Positions 12,201-25,764 of a stretch of 64,000 bases of DNA are shown here, piece by piece. The position numbers and the translations under genes were made by a program. The DNA comes from Serinus canaria (taxonomy: Eukaryota; Chordata; Aves; Passeriformes; Fringillidae): the NCBI RefSeq assembly GCF_022539315.1, contig NC_066321.1:6015324-6079323 (forward strand), read 5' to 3'. A model generated the notes under the pieces. The model was not told the DNA's origin. It saw nothing but the letters and a program-made list of their open reading frames with translations, and made no database searches. Each line of letters begins with the position of its first letter. Within the stretch, counting starts at the first letter, position 1.

Positions 12201-14530
12201 GCTTGTAATCAATTCTGCCAGGTCTGGACATACCAAGACTGCACCAAAATTAATCCAAGTTTCTACTCCCTGCTCTCAACTGTTCATTCACATTTCTATG
12301 TCAATCTGCCACCAAACTGTGATGCCACCCCTCTGTGGTGCCACACTTCAGACCAGTAAAATTATCCAGGCTAAAACCTACTCTACCCAGATAATTTCAT
12401 TGCTCTAATTTGTGCTGCCACTTGAACAATTGCAGGAAGAGCCACAGCACAGGTGGGAATTCACCAACCGAGACAAAGGGAGGCAACTGGGTGCTCCTTA
12501 AGCTGGTGTAGCTGTTACACATCTCATGTTGCAAATCTAGTGTAAATAATTGCATTCTTGCTCATCTGGCTTCTTTCACTGTGACTCATTAGTAAATCTT
12601 TCTAAATAGCTTAGTAGGACAGGCAGCAGCTTTTCTAACTTTCTTCATATTCCTCCCAAACATTATTTCATAAATGACCTTGTGACTTCTAAAAAGAAAG
12701 AAAAAAAGAAACAAAAATGATTCCTGACCTCTGATATCTTCCAAAAATGGTGAGTTTGACTATTTGTTACACTCCTGTGTTGTTAATACCAATAAATGTT
12801 AAAGATACAAAGATCAGTTCCTGTATAAATCTTGGTTCAAGGATGACGGGCAGGCAGCTAGAAAACATTTCTTCATGTCTTTTTCCCCTAATGTAAAACT
12901 CTCACTAGAAAAATGATAAGGATAAATGGCACCTATCCAAGTGATTCCATTACAGGAGCTGGTTTGTCTTCGACAGATGATTCACTATTTATAGTGTCTT
13001 TACTGCTGCCTCACAGTGTACTCTCACAGTCAATCTCAAAGACGTTGTTTAGGCAGGGTAATGTACCTGCCTTCTCTGAAAGACAGAAACTTCTGCAGAC
13101 AAAGAAAAGAACATCTTTGGGGATGAATGTCTCTACCTACAGCTATTCAAAACCTACACAGAGCTCAAGTGTAACAGAGGAAGAAAACCAGTGTATAAAT
13201 CCAGGACAACCCTTCTGACTTTAGGGAGTTCCATGATGCTCCAAGGTGTAAGAGCAGCCCCACACAAGGCTGTCATTTCCTTCTGGAAACATTTAGACCC
13301 TTCCAGCTGGAGCCAAAAACTCAACAAACCCAGCTCCAACTTCTCCCAGCGTGCAGGGCTCCAGGAGAACTGCCAGCTCTGACAGACATCAGCAAGGTGA
13401 GAAAATGCAACTCGTGTTTCATGACAGCCACTTATATCACAGCACTTCCAGACTGCAGCATTTAGGAGCCGTGTTCAAGCTCCTGGCCTGAGGAAATCTG
13501 TACAAACCTCCACAAAGACTGAAAAATACCTGTATTTAAGACACCAGTTAGCATAGAGGATGCAGCCAGGGTGATTTTAAGCCCAGCAGCATCGGGAAGC
13601 AGGTGTGTAATTGCAGCTCAGGTGAGTTTACAGCATTGCAGGGTAAGCACTCATGGCATTATCATAGCCTGGATATGCACCAAGAGCTGAAAAGCAGCTG
13701 TAGAATCTATTTCGCTGATATATGGGTGTACAACCAGTATTTTAGATGCCCAATGCCAAATTGCCCTTTTCACAGTAAAACCCAAAAATGACTGTTTCTT
13801 CTTCCCCATTTCAAAGCAAAATACCTGTTTAATATTGCAAATACTCACTCTCAAGAAATGTCTCTGGCCCCTACAAGAAGATGTTCAGCGCCTTTTATTC
13901 CCTAAACATTGTTATTAGACTACATAAACTGTAAACATGGAAACAATGACATACTTTTAAAGCAGTTTGGATAATAAAAAAATGAAGTGTTCCTTCCTGA
14001 AAAATATCACAATGGGAGTTTTCAACATCAAAGCATTTGTCAAGAATATACACAGAACTATCACAGAACACTGCAGCCATTTTTTTCTTGTTTAACATTT
14101 CCAATTCACTGTCATCAGCCACTACAAATAGAGGTTACAATGCTCTGCTTTCCTTTGTTGTTTTGGGTTTTTTTTAAAGCCTTCACACAATGATACACCT
14201 CTTTAAAATACTGAGATAAACCATCATAAAGAAACATCTAAATTACCTCTGTGGCCTCGTTCTCCAGAAAACACAAGAGCATTTTAAAAAATTATTATTC
14301 AGAACACTTCAGACCATGAGTAAACCCATTTTATGCTTAACTATGTAATGCAAATACATTTAAAATCTACGTAGCTGATGTCTGCTGGTTAAATGTGTTG
14401 CACTTATTGGGTTGGGTGGTTTTTTGCAGCACATTGACAGAAACTTTGAGAAAAAAACATAAACTGAAATTTACATCACAGGTGAGAAAAAACATGAGTT
14501 AAATTGACACCTGCAAATCCTGAAAACACT
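9241..14530. other. unique non-coding DNA, nothing firm recognised
   Basis: Mixed A+T-rich sequence. A longer + frame (10727-11152) lies in a moderately GC-rich part and shows no domain or splice support that I can see. No retroelement ends, arrays or RNA genes were recognised. Confidence 0.55.
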
Positions 14531-14535
14531 GGGTT

Positions 14536-15084
14536 TTAGCAGTTATTATCAAAGGGCAGTTGGAATTCCTGAGGGGATGCTGACATATTTTCCAGCAATA
14601 AGTGCAAAATCTTCTCTTGTTGATTCTTGCCCTGCACAACCTCAGTTAATAGATCTGGTGGGCTCATACATGTGCTTCTCATCCTGCCTTCCCTTTCATA
14701 GATATCTCTGCAATAAACCATTTTCTGGGAGTGATTCATTGCAAATACAGCTTTCACCTCATTTCTTTCTACTCCTTTCTCAAGGTAAACAGGAGTCTTG
14801 ACGGTGTTTTCACTTGAGCTCCTTCCAAATAACATCAGAGCCCCAAGGATGGGGCTGGCTGTGCATGTGGAAGCTGGTGGAATGGACCAACCCCGAGTGA
14901 GGTGGGCAGTGCCAGACACCAGGAGTGCACTGCCACTCTGCAGCAGTTCATGAAACCTTCCTGTCCCATCAAGGGGCCCCAAACAGCAACTTCCCTTTGA
15001 CTCCCCATTTCCATTTTTTTTCTCTTTTAATCTTATCATGATGTCTGCCTCCAAGTCCATAAAACACGTCAGCAAACTTACCAA
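14536..15084 (-). other. 182-codon minus-strand open frame, coding status unknown
   Basis: This is one of the three longest open frames in the window. It begins with an ATG, runs 182 codons and ends at a stop, with no recognisable domain, no signal peptide and no obvious promoter. The C-terminal half is hydrophilic with normal-looking composition; the N-terminal part overlaps a GC-richer stretch. At this stop-codon density, roughly a tenth to a half of windows this size should hold one such frame by chance. A single-exon bird gene here is therefore not supported without conservation or transcripts. Confidence 0.1.
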
Positions 15085-15089
15085 AAAAC

Positions 15090-18000
15090 AGAGCAGAAGG
15101 CTTCCTCATTTTCCTCTCATTCTAGATGAAGAAGAGGATTTGACTTTTGCTTTTCCAGGATGACGCCCTCAGCTGCATTCCTCCCAGAGCATCAGGACCA
15201 GCCCATTTCTATGGAAGTCCCCTTAAGGAAGGAGTGTTAGCTTGCCCCTGACAAAACCAAAGGTTTCCCACTAAGCAGCAGCATTCAGTCCTGGTGAAAA
15301 GACAGTGAAAAATCGAAAATCAAATCTGCCTGTAGCAAGGCAAGGCTCCAAGGATTTTTAACCAAGCCCAGTTGCTCTGAGCTTTATGGCACTGTATCCT
15401 TCACAGCTTTCCCTAAGTGCCACCTCTTCCTCTGTGCTCTGGGCTGTATTTTGGTCAATGATGTGTGAAAATGCAGATCAGTGCTATTCACTACAACGAT
15501 TAGTCAGGGTTTCCATTGGTGTCGTTGACAGAAGAATTTGGATAATATCTGCCTGGTCCACAAAGTAATAAAACACAAAACTGAATGAACCAGATGTATT
15601 GGCAATCAATCATTCATCCATCATTTGTTTGACGTGAAGATATTCCACTGACTAAAATGTTTTAATGTAAAGAAAAAAATCCACATTTCAGAAGAAGAGT
15701 TTTATAATTGGCAGTGAATCCTCAAGTGAATTTTATAGATCAGATAATGTCTAGATGAGTTAAGGGTGAAAGGTAAACTTGACATTAAATGCATAGTTAG
15801 GAGTGCCAGAGGATTCATTATTGTTGCTAAAGGGATCCTGGGAAACTACATTACTTCTTTTTCTATTTGGGAAAACAAAAGGTTTGTAAGAACATTTGTC
15901 ATCACTGGAGTCCGAGGAAAATAGTGCAAACTTTATGCAGCTGACAATCAGACCATTAAAATAGGTTATTCAGAGAGAAAACTTCAAGATTTAGCTCCAT
16001 ATTTCAGCCAGTTTACAATTTTGAACCTTGTTGACCATATTCCACACCAGCTCCCTGTGCAAGACTTGGCTTTCTTATACCCTTGATAAAAAGCTACTAT
16101 TAAAGTAGGAGTATTTTAGTCTTAGAATGTTTCCTTTTTCCAAAACACACAACTGATATTTTGGCTTTAGCTACTTGGCACCCTCCCTTAATCTTAGCAG
16201 AAGATGCCAAGCAAGGCAAACTACACAAAGCAGGAAATCACAAGTCTCATAAACCATATCTTGTACCAAGCAAATTCCCCTGACCTCTGTGCACACCAGC
16301 AGCTAACAGGAGCTGCATCCACTTGCACTCAGACATCTTTCCTGCTTTCAGTTCCAGAGGAAAGTCACTCACAGCATTATTTCCCACAGTATTATTGCAA
16401 TAACAGGAGGCAACATACAGCAATTCAGGCTGTCCTTCACATCAGAACTGAAATTTCAGGGGGTTTTATTTGCTCCCCAGACTTTGAGACTTCGCATTTC
16501 ACTGTTTCAAGTCTTCCATGTGACTTCCACTGCTAGAATTCTCCTGCTAAGCATTGCCTTCATAGTAGCAGTGTCACATTGGAAAAGCTGATCCAGGAGA
16601 CTACAATTAGTATGTAAGTCCTACCAATGCAACTAAAACTAATTAGGTAATAAAGGATGAGTGACAGAATCAATATATTCATAGACTGGGGAGAAATTCT
16701 GAGGCAAAGCAAAAAGAAGATGTTAAGTGAAAGGAACAGCAATTTTAAGACTGATAGGAAATACAGAATACACAAAAATACTTTACAACAACTGAAGAAC
16801 CTCACTGTGAGAGTATTAAGTGGAATATGACACACCTGCCTATGAAACATAAGATATGTAATAGTTATAAAGATTATAAGTCATTTTCAGTATCAAGATG
16901 CAAGCCACACCTTTCTGGTGCATATTCAATTATATCTTTGACCTAAGAGATTTTGCTCATATGAATAAGATACTTAGTATGGTACCAATATCAGAAATTA
17001 ATAAAAATGTGACATTAAGAAAATGAAATATAACCCCATTATAATATAGAGCAACATCAATACCTGATTCAAAAGCATATGAGAGATGATCTATAGCCTA
17101 TAGAACTGAATAGTCACTGTTAGAACTTTATATTGAGAAACTTATTATAACGTTTCCACATGCTCATGGAAATTTTAATAAGGCAGTCACAGCACAATAG
17201 GAGGATTTGGGAAACAGAAAGAAACCGGTCAGCTTATAAATCAGAACTCTGCTATAGGGTAGAGTGGAAAGGGGAAAGGTCATTTATGGAATGATTGTTG
17301 GGAGAACAGACAGAGGAATACACTGAGGTGCACATTTGCCATCAAGCTCCCTCCTGATGGCACTCATTTTCGTTTCCCCTTAAAAGAACACCTCTATAAT
17401 TTGGCTCAAAGATGGATGAAAGGAGCAAAAACTGGAATTGACTTCCAGAGGGAGGAGCACTGCATAGTTCTGGGATAAATATTAAATAAGTCAGGGCAGC
17501 TGGGGCTGTTATTTGCCTTGCTGTTCTGGACTGATGAGTTTTCCTGGGCATCAATCCTCCCTGAGTTGTGAAGAGTGACAAGTGGTTTGTGGGTGCTTGA
17601 GTTGATAGAGCAGTGCCACTGATTTCTGTAACCACAGGTCCAGCTCTCCTGTGACACAAATAAAGATCTGGGAACAGAAGGAGATGCTGGACAGAGGGAA
17701 GCTCAGTTCCTGCTTTTTAAAATGGCAAGAGGCAGCACTATTTTGTTTTTAGCAAGTAGCCAGCAAAGATACTTCTCAATGACTGTGGATCAGCTCCCTG
17801 AGCAGTGCCTTCAGGAGATCCTCCTCCTTCTCCTGTTCTCAAACCCGAGTGCCCTTTACAAGCATTTGATTGTGCCTTCGCAGCTCCCACCATTTGCCCA
17901 TTCTTGTTTTTCCTGCTCATCACCACCACTTCACCATTCCTTGCACAACACTTTCCCTCTCCTTCTGCAGGCTGAAGCTCCTTCAGGAGAAATGTTTCTA

Positions 18001-19610
18001 ATTAGGCACTTAGGGAAGGTAAAAGCCATCCTCTGTTAACCCCTCTGAGGCCAGTGCCACGAGGTGCTTCCAGCCTGCTCACAGGCCCAGGCAGCCCACA
18101 GCTTCCAGGGGAATGAGTCCAACCCCAAGCTGTGCTTGCTTCACTGCTCTCTGTGCTGCCAGACTGCTTCCACCCAAGAACAGAGATGTTTAAGGCATTT
18201 TCCTCCCACTCTGCTTGTTGTTAATAAGCTGTGCAGCAATCCCTGCTTCACTGACCAACATAAACCATCATTTATGAAGCAGCTTCAGAACCTTCTAAAA
18301 GGGATGAAACAACTGTGCCTGACCTTTCCCTACTGACACCACCAGCAGCATGACCAGTGTTGCATTGGCTGTTCCCCTATCAGCATAATAAACATAAACT
18401 TAGTTATAAATTATGTCCAAAAGACCTCCCCCTCTGCAGCATTTCCTTGAACTTCCCCTGAGTGAAAGCCAGAACAGTGCATGCCATCTCGATTCAGTTA
18501 CAAGAAGTTATGGCAAAATTAGGTATGCCTATTACAAAAATAATGTTAAGAATTAGAATTAATACGTTCAATTATTGTTCCCTTAATTTAAAGTGAGAGG
18601 CTTCATGACTTCCAAGACCTGGCAGGTTTTCAAAGGAGACCTGTGAGCCTTGATATGCAAACAGCTCCTCAGCTGAGACTTTTTGCCAAAAGGCAAACTC
18701 AGAAGAGCAATAAATGGAACAAATCTCAACTGTCTTTGGAGATTAGCCAAGTATTCATAAATGGCACATCTTGCAAAGATGAGCAAGTGAAGCATCAATA
18801 AACCAGTAAACCAATAAACACTGAAATCTCTCTGTTGTATTCATTATATATTCACAGCTTTTTCTAAACTTAGATAAGAACCAATAATAATCCATTCGAT
18901 ACCCTGAATCTGAGGCCTGGCAAAAAAAACCCCCACCAAACATACAAACAAATTTGTTTCTGTTCTTGTTGTATAAAGTTTTCCCTCTAACATGATTTGA
19001 AAATCAAATCATTCCTGCTGTTTCTTTCTTTTTGAAGGGTTTGAATTTTTCTTAAATGATACGGCTCCCAGTTTCAAATCTTTATCCCTGAGGTGTGCTT
19101 GGCGAGTCTCACTGCACAAAGAAAAACATTGTTAAAACAACTGGAGAAACACCCCGTTAGCACTAGCTAAGAATCAAAATGTCAGCCCCAACTGAAAAGC
19201 CCAGTGGAAATAAACCCCACAAGTTTAAGGTGCATATGTAGCCAAATGTGTGACAGAGGCAGGGCAGGCGTCCTTATCAGGACACTGAGCCTGCAGCAGC
19301 GCCTTGCAGGGACAAGGAGAGGGCCCAGGCAGCTCTCAGCACAGCTAAAATGCAGTGTGAGCACAAGGATCTAGATAAACATGTCAGGCCAAGTTAGTCA
19401 CACAGTCTGTGGCATAAAATAAGTCTTTAATGTGTGTGATTATGTCTGTCCCTGGTGACTGGATTAGAGACTGATGTCTCGCCCCAGAAGCCTGAGATTC
19501 TGGGTCTATTTCCCACCACAGCATCAGACACATCCCATTTACAACTCCAGCTGCTCTCAAGAGACTCCAAAACTCCACTTGTGACTCTCTGCTTTCAGTC
19601 ACAGAGAAAA
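15090..19610. other. unique non-coding DNA, nothing firm recognised
   Basis: A+T-rich sequence with a GC-richer patch at about 17780-18140. The part at about 15890-16010 looks conserved (ATCAGACCATTAAAATAGG) but is short. A hydrophobic minus frame at 16560-16850 is a by-product of A-rich + strand sequence. No transposon could be named. Confidence 0.5.
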
Positions 19611-19619
19611 GCTTGGCTT

Positions 19620-20130
19620 GCAGTCACCCTCCTTGAAGAACAAGGCTTTGTCACATGAGCCATGGGCTTGGCAGACTAAAGCAGTGGATTCAGTCCTATT
19701 CACACAAAACACACACTCCAAAGGAGGTTTAGCTCAGGGAGAAGCTGTGACAAGTTGGCAAGTGCCAGCTGTGGCACCTCACTGGTGGCTGGTGCCCCAT
19801 CCCTGGTGTGGAGAATGTGGGTCTGTCCCTGCTGCAGCACAGACACTCGGCCCAGCTCTGCCTGAGCTCATCCCACTCCCTGCCCAGAGCACAGTGCCCC
19901 TGGTCCCGGGAAACTGGCACTGCCAGAGGCTGGCCAGGGTGTGCAGGCGGGGGGGAAGGGTACACCAGGAGCACTCTGACCCCCAAACAGGGGAGGAAGT
20001 ACCAAATTCAGACAGGCAATTGCAGACTTGAGGGATCACAACACAGTGTGGAGTCTGGGAGCAGTAGGAAGAGTTTGAAGAGCAGGGATGTGATGTGTGG
20101 CACCACCAGGACAGACAGTATCCAGTGTGC
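19620..20130. other. GC-rich block of unknown nature
   Basis: This stretch is far richer in G+C than its flanks, yet has few CpGs, so it is not a CpG island. Several overlapping open frames of 85-137 codons exist on both strands, which is the expected result of low stop density and not evidence of coding. It could be a decayed GC-rich retroelement or a site of GC-biased gene conversion. Confidence 0.4.
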
Positions 20131-23100
20131 CGTTCACATCCCTTGTTACCAGTGAAGAACTAGAAAGTTTGGAGTTTCTTTTTTTATTATTAATATCCAA
20201 TTTTGTTTGAGCAGACAAGTATATAGACATTTATTAATATTTGAGATTAAAATCTTTATCCAGACTATTTTCATTACTTTTAAAGATTTCACAGCCAGTA
20301 CATGATGAAAAATCTGACTTTTCTTCACTATTCACACACCAAAAGCAATGCCCAGTTTAAGCTCCATCGTTACACATTTTTAAAACGTAGAATTGAGAAC
20401 ATACATTGAGATTTTTCATTTTCCTTGCACAACACCCAATAAAATCTTAAGCCCAGCAACAAAAAATTACTACTATTGCTCCCACCACAGCAACCTCACA
20501 AATCACCCTTTAATTTTGGTGAAATGGGACAAGATCAGCTCAGAGCTGAAGTCTCCCAACAGTATTTCATCTAATAATGGCTATCAGAAACCTGATGCAT
20601 TTCAACTCTGGAAAAACCTCACTTCAGCTATCAAAACTCCTACCAAGAAATATATTTTTGTTTCCTTTTAGCAGCAGTTTCAGATGGATTGATCAGCTAT
20701 ACTCCAAAAATTTTTACTTTACTAGCTCTAATGACTTCTTTGGATAAGTTATCAGAACTTTTTCCAGTTCTTACCCAGAGCTCCTCTGTGCAGAGACTCT
20801 GTGGCACGAGGCTGGTGCTCAATAACAGTTTGCAGAATATTTCATTCGAGTTAGGGGCTGGATTGCACTTTATATGCTTGAGCAGCACTTTGCAATGCAT
20901 GTTCTGTCATTTTGGTTTACTCAGAATATTACTTTTTATTTCTACAGTGGTGTCTCTGAGCCTTGCAAGTGACAGAAGTTAACATATTTTACATCTTGCC
21001 TCTGCTTTGATCTCCAGGATTTTATAGCCCATGTGAAAGCTGTGCTGGTCTGTCAGTGGCAGAAGTCCCATGGGCAACTCAGTGCCAGGCAACTCTGCCC
21101 ATCTGAACCCCGTGCTCTGCTCTCACCTTTGAATTCTCCTGGAAAGAGCACGGACAAACTTGACTTCTGCAGGAACTTTCTCTTTATTTAAACGTGACAG
21201 CTGCATTATTTCTTTCCTTTAGAAACCAATAAAGCAATATTCTTGTGGACATTGTTCACGTTAATACAAAATACTTCAAAGCATTAACAAAATATAATAT
21301 TTAAATGGTGTTTAATGCAGCCATTATTGTCCCCAACCCTGTGAACATCAGAGGTCACCCCAATCCATTGCATAAGAGATCCAGTTCTGTTGGGTGGAAA
21401 TGTGTAAAAAATATAAATGCATAGATTTGATATGAAGAATGAAGCTAAATGTAATACAACCATGCAAAAAAACTTAATGCTGGGGGCATAATATCATGCT
21501 CAAAGATTGGAGTTCAACATCACCTACTTCTTCTAGATCTACACTGCTGCTGCATGTTTTAAATTTTAATTCAGAAAACATGGGGAAAGATTCAATTTTC
21601 TTTCCTGGTATAGTCATATTGATATAAAAGCTTTGCTTCTGCACTATGATCACTATTAAGAGTCTACCAATTGTATTGCAGATTTACAACACCACAGACT
21701 ATTTGAGAAACTCTCCAGGTTTAAGGTGAGAAGTGAAAGTTATTTTTCAGTACAAGTTCTCCTGAAAGCACACAGGGGAAAAAAAAATCCCAGCCTATTA
21801 ATGCAGCAGCTCCAGCAATTCAGTCTGCAGCACTTGGCAATCTGAATTCAACATGAAGCACCTATTCAACCAAGTTCCACTGTGCCCCCATCCACTGCCC
21901 AAAGATGCCTAAACACAATTATGTGACAAATCAGAGGGTGCCAGAATGACAGTGCATAGGAAGGCTTAGAAGTTTCCTTTTTAAAAAAAAAAAAAATCTT
22001 CCCTCAATTTCAATGTATTTTAAGAAAGACAAAGACAACTGCTCACATAGTAAACAGATAGCGCAGTGTCTTAAGGTAAGATTGTTCATTTCATGCTTTA
22101 TTAGCAAGCCTATTATATGTATTTTCACCCTTCATTTTAATTAAAAGAACTGCTATATAATGGAGCCATCCTGAAGGCCTCATAGCTAAAAGCTGTACCT
22201 TCTAGTATAAACTCTATTTTTAGTGGGATACAATCTTGGCTAGAGAAGTGAAAAACAGTTTAGACTGAAAACTGTCAGGTTTATCTTGAACAGAAAAGAG
22301 GTTGAGGTCTGTGATTTGAAGACAATCTGACAGTGTTGAGTTACAGGTCACAGACATTGCATTAATTTGAAATGTTCTAAACCCCTCCCACCAAACTCAT
22401 ATCTGAACACTGCAATACTTCATTTTATCATATCAAGGTGTGCACAGCTTGCACTCAGACTGAAAGATTCACCTTTGGCATCTTGGTGTATTTGTAGTTC
22501 TTATTTGTGTGCACATGTCCCCCTCAACAGACACTTCCCAAGGGGCAATCACAGGGGAGAGCTCAGGGTAGCTCCCTGTCTGCCAGCCCAAGGAGAGGTT
22601 TCCCCAAAGCCAAGGGAAAGAGGTCACCCAGCCCAGAAAATGAGAAACCACTGTCCTTTGGGCATTAGCAGCCCTGGGCTGGGGTGTAGAGCACCCAGCT
22701 GAATCCAAGAGACCCCTCCAAGTAGCTCTGGTGCATCTCAGCCATGTCCCCTCTCTCCCATTGGTCATCCTGCCCTGGGGACAATCCTTGGTAAATTTTT
22801 ACCTCTCCACATCCTGAGGGGCTCGAATATATAAACCAGACTTCCCAGTTAATGAAGCCCCCATTTGAATGAATCATAGAGACAGTGAAGGTTTTGGGGG
22901 AAACAAAGGCTCTTGCACCCACCTAACAAGAAGGTGTTAAACACACATATGACTGAGCTAGAGGGTGAGCAGTGGTGACAACAGCACTGCAGGGTGAACA
23001 GCCCCTGCATCTGGGCAGAAGGCAGCTGGTGTCTCCTACTCTGAGCCTGGAACCAGAGCTCTTGGAATCACCTCCTTGTCTGATGCTCAAGACAAGATTG

Positions 23101-25515
23101 TATCCCACTCTCCCCAGACACCCACACACCATTTAAGGAGTCCATAATGTCTCCTCATCACTGCAGCAATCTACCTCAGAGCTCCATCTGTATGAAAGCA
23201 CTATGATTTCCATCCCAACTCTTTGGGAGTGATGAGAAATTAAAACAAGAAACATTTATTTAACAGCACATGCCTTAACTCCAGTCATATTGCTCTTCAG
23301 AAAAAAACAACCATATGGATGGTACAAATGTTCCCAAAAAGTTATGAGCCTCATCCACTGACTTTCTCTGAATAAAAATAAGGGTCTGCACCAGAAGGGC
23401 AGACTTTAATGCTCAGCAAAGCAAAACTTGTTTTGCATGAACCCAATATTTAGTTTTTATGAAGTCCACATTGAGCTAAGAGAGGCAATTAGGATGGATT
23501 GGATCCGTGTTGCCTCAGGAAAGTGTGGCAAGATTCTGAATTGGAAACAAGCACATTATGGAATGAGCAGCTCCTTCTCTCTGCCTCATCACAGACTGTT
23601 ATATAGATAGAGTTGCATTTTGTGAAATGTATAATGCAAAACAAAATTAAATAGATTTTCCTCTTTTCTGTAGGGCTATGCTTCATAAGGGCAAAGACAA
23701 CCCTGCACTCCCTAGACAGCAGAGGAGAAGTGAGATTATATCTCTAGCCCGTAATCTGTTTTGCTGATTTTGAAGCTATAGGAGATGGAAAGAGAGGTCT
23801 AAAGGAGCTTGTTTCATTTTCCAAAACAACTTATGGGCAAGATGATATTAAAGCTCTTTTAAGGCTTCAACCTTCACTTATCAAAGAAGTATGGAATTTT
23901 TTTTCTTTTTTTGTCATTGACTTCAACAGTGGAGGATCGTGCCTTAAATGCAGTTTTTTGTGGGAGTGAGATGATTTGAAGAGCAATTTGCCCTCCCTTT
24001 GCCACTAATTTCACCATATTAAACACTTCCTTTTAACTGTAACACTCCCCTTTAACATTTTTATCTACATCCCACATTTATTCAACATTCATGTTTAACT
24101 TTTTAATGTAAAGTCACTTCCCTTATGACACTGTGTGTGTATGACCATAAAATGTCAGCCCCTTGAAAATTCTTGTTGTGAACATAGGGAAAAATGGGGA
24201 AATTACTTCAAGCAACAGAAGGAACTGGTGTGGCTCCTGTGTGATAACCAGTCCAGGGAACCCTTTATGCAGCTCTGTATGCTCACAAATCACTGTCTGC
24301 ACACCCATAGGATGTGAGGGCTGCCAAGTGCAGGCAAAGCAGAGCCTGAACTGGTGGGATCATCTGCAAAGCCTCACTGGTTGGCTTTCCAGCCTGCTGA
24401 GGGCACTGAGCAAGGCAGAGCATCCCCAGGCAGGATGGTGACACATCTAACTAAGATACAGAAAAGTTACAGCACTGCAGCAGGTCCATCAATATCACAT
24501 TGCTCACACACAAGCCATTTGCCATTTACAGGGGTTTGTTATCTCCCCATCAATGGATCAATGGAATTACAAGCTTATTATGCACAGTCAGGCTTGGATT
24601 ATAGCACATATTAAGACAACATATGAGGTTTTTTAATACTGAAACAATGTTTTGCTTGTTTAATTTTTAAACACCTTCTACTACCAGAGCATAAATCCTA
24701 TTATCAGCTTTTGAAGTTATTACCTCAAGGTCATCTTCAACAGTATTCACCATTATGCTACCAATTTCAAGAAAGTGTCTTTAGAAGGGTTTGCTATATT
24801 TACCAGTTGCGAGTTTGGACTCTAAATCAGTCAAGTTACCTGATTTGATGCAAACTGAGGAGAAAATGAATGCATTAATTTCAGTAGAGATGAAAATGAC
24901 TCACCAGTATCTCTATTCAGAGAAGCACTGCAATCTATTGTGGTGGTATTGGCAGCAGAACAAGACACATTACACTTGCAATGCATCAGAGGAAGGAAGT
25001 AGGCTTGTCCATGAGGGATGGAAAAGCCAAGTTAAGTTGTCAGAGTACTCCTCCATCCCACAAGAGGCTCAGGGTGACAGCAACACTTTTGTTTATTGTT
25101 CAATCAGCTTTCTACAGTGCCCAGTCCTGTAGAACAGCAGAAGGACAAAGAAGGTGGTCAGTAAAAATGAAAATGGCCACAACATATTTGATCCAGAGCT
25201 TCATGAAATGCAAGGGGAATGCTTCAGATGTTCAGCATCTTCCCTGGTGGCTTCAGACTGGTATGTTCTGGTGCCTCCTAATCAATATTCAACAAACCAG
25301 AGGTGGCCTTTCTCTGAGAGGCTAATGAGTGCTTATGACCCCGATCTGGTGTTTACCAGATTGTAAATACTGGTACTCAAAAGCTCAAGTGAGGACAGCA
25401 GGGCAAAAGAGTAATTTGGTTTAAACCAGTCACAAGCTGCATTTCTCTCAGTAAAGTTATGATAGCTATTTGTCATGCAGCTCTGCCTTATATAAGCAGA
25501 ACAAAAATTAAAGGA
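20131..25515. other. unique non-coding DNA with A-runs and a GC patch
   Basis: An A14 run lies at 21983-21996. A GC-richer stretch at about 22540-22930 has overlapping open frames on both strands, as expected from composition. No retroelement end was recognised and no convincing exon was found. Confidence 0.5.
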
Positions 25516-25519
25516 TTGT

Positions 25520-25760
25520 GATATTTTTAATATTACATTTATGAAGATGATTACCCAGCTGCTGTTTAATTTCCATCTGTGTTCTGCTGCATTTATACCA
25601 TTAGTGCCACACTGTGGTTAGACAGACAGACTCATATTTTGGAGAAAAGAGTGTAGCTGACAATTAGCATATAACTCTGTGGAGTAGCAACAAATGAGCT
25701 TTTCTGTACACTGCTACCTATAAATTATAATGACTGCTTGCTTTTTGATAGCTTTTCAAA
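25520..25760. promoter_or_regulatory. candidate conserved non-coding element
   Basis: A repeat-free block containing GGTTAGACAGACAG (SMAD-like CAGAC words) near 25616-25629, GACAATTAGCATATAAC near 25659-25675 and CTATAAATTATAATGAC near 25719-25735. Dense AT-core homeodomain sites in an otherwise unremarkable unique stretch suggest a developmental enhancer. The call rests on texture only. Confidence 0.25.
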
Positions 25761-25764
25761 ACCA

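Noticed and set aside
16560..16850. Very hydrophobic 96-codon minus frame
   Set aside because: It reflects A-rich + strand sequence. There is no charge pattern, loop structure or splice support like that of a membrane protein.
18060..18180. Possible CR1 3' end in reverse (AGTCCAACCCCAAG)
   Set aside because: Only one short word matches. The other expected landmarks of the CR1 tail, such as the GGGACCT block and terminal octamers, are absent.
19618..20155. Overlapping open frames of 85-137 codons on both strands
   Set aside because: They sit in a GC-rich block where stops are rare; frames are open in several phases on both strands, which argues against coding.
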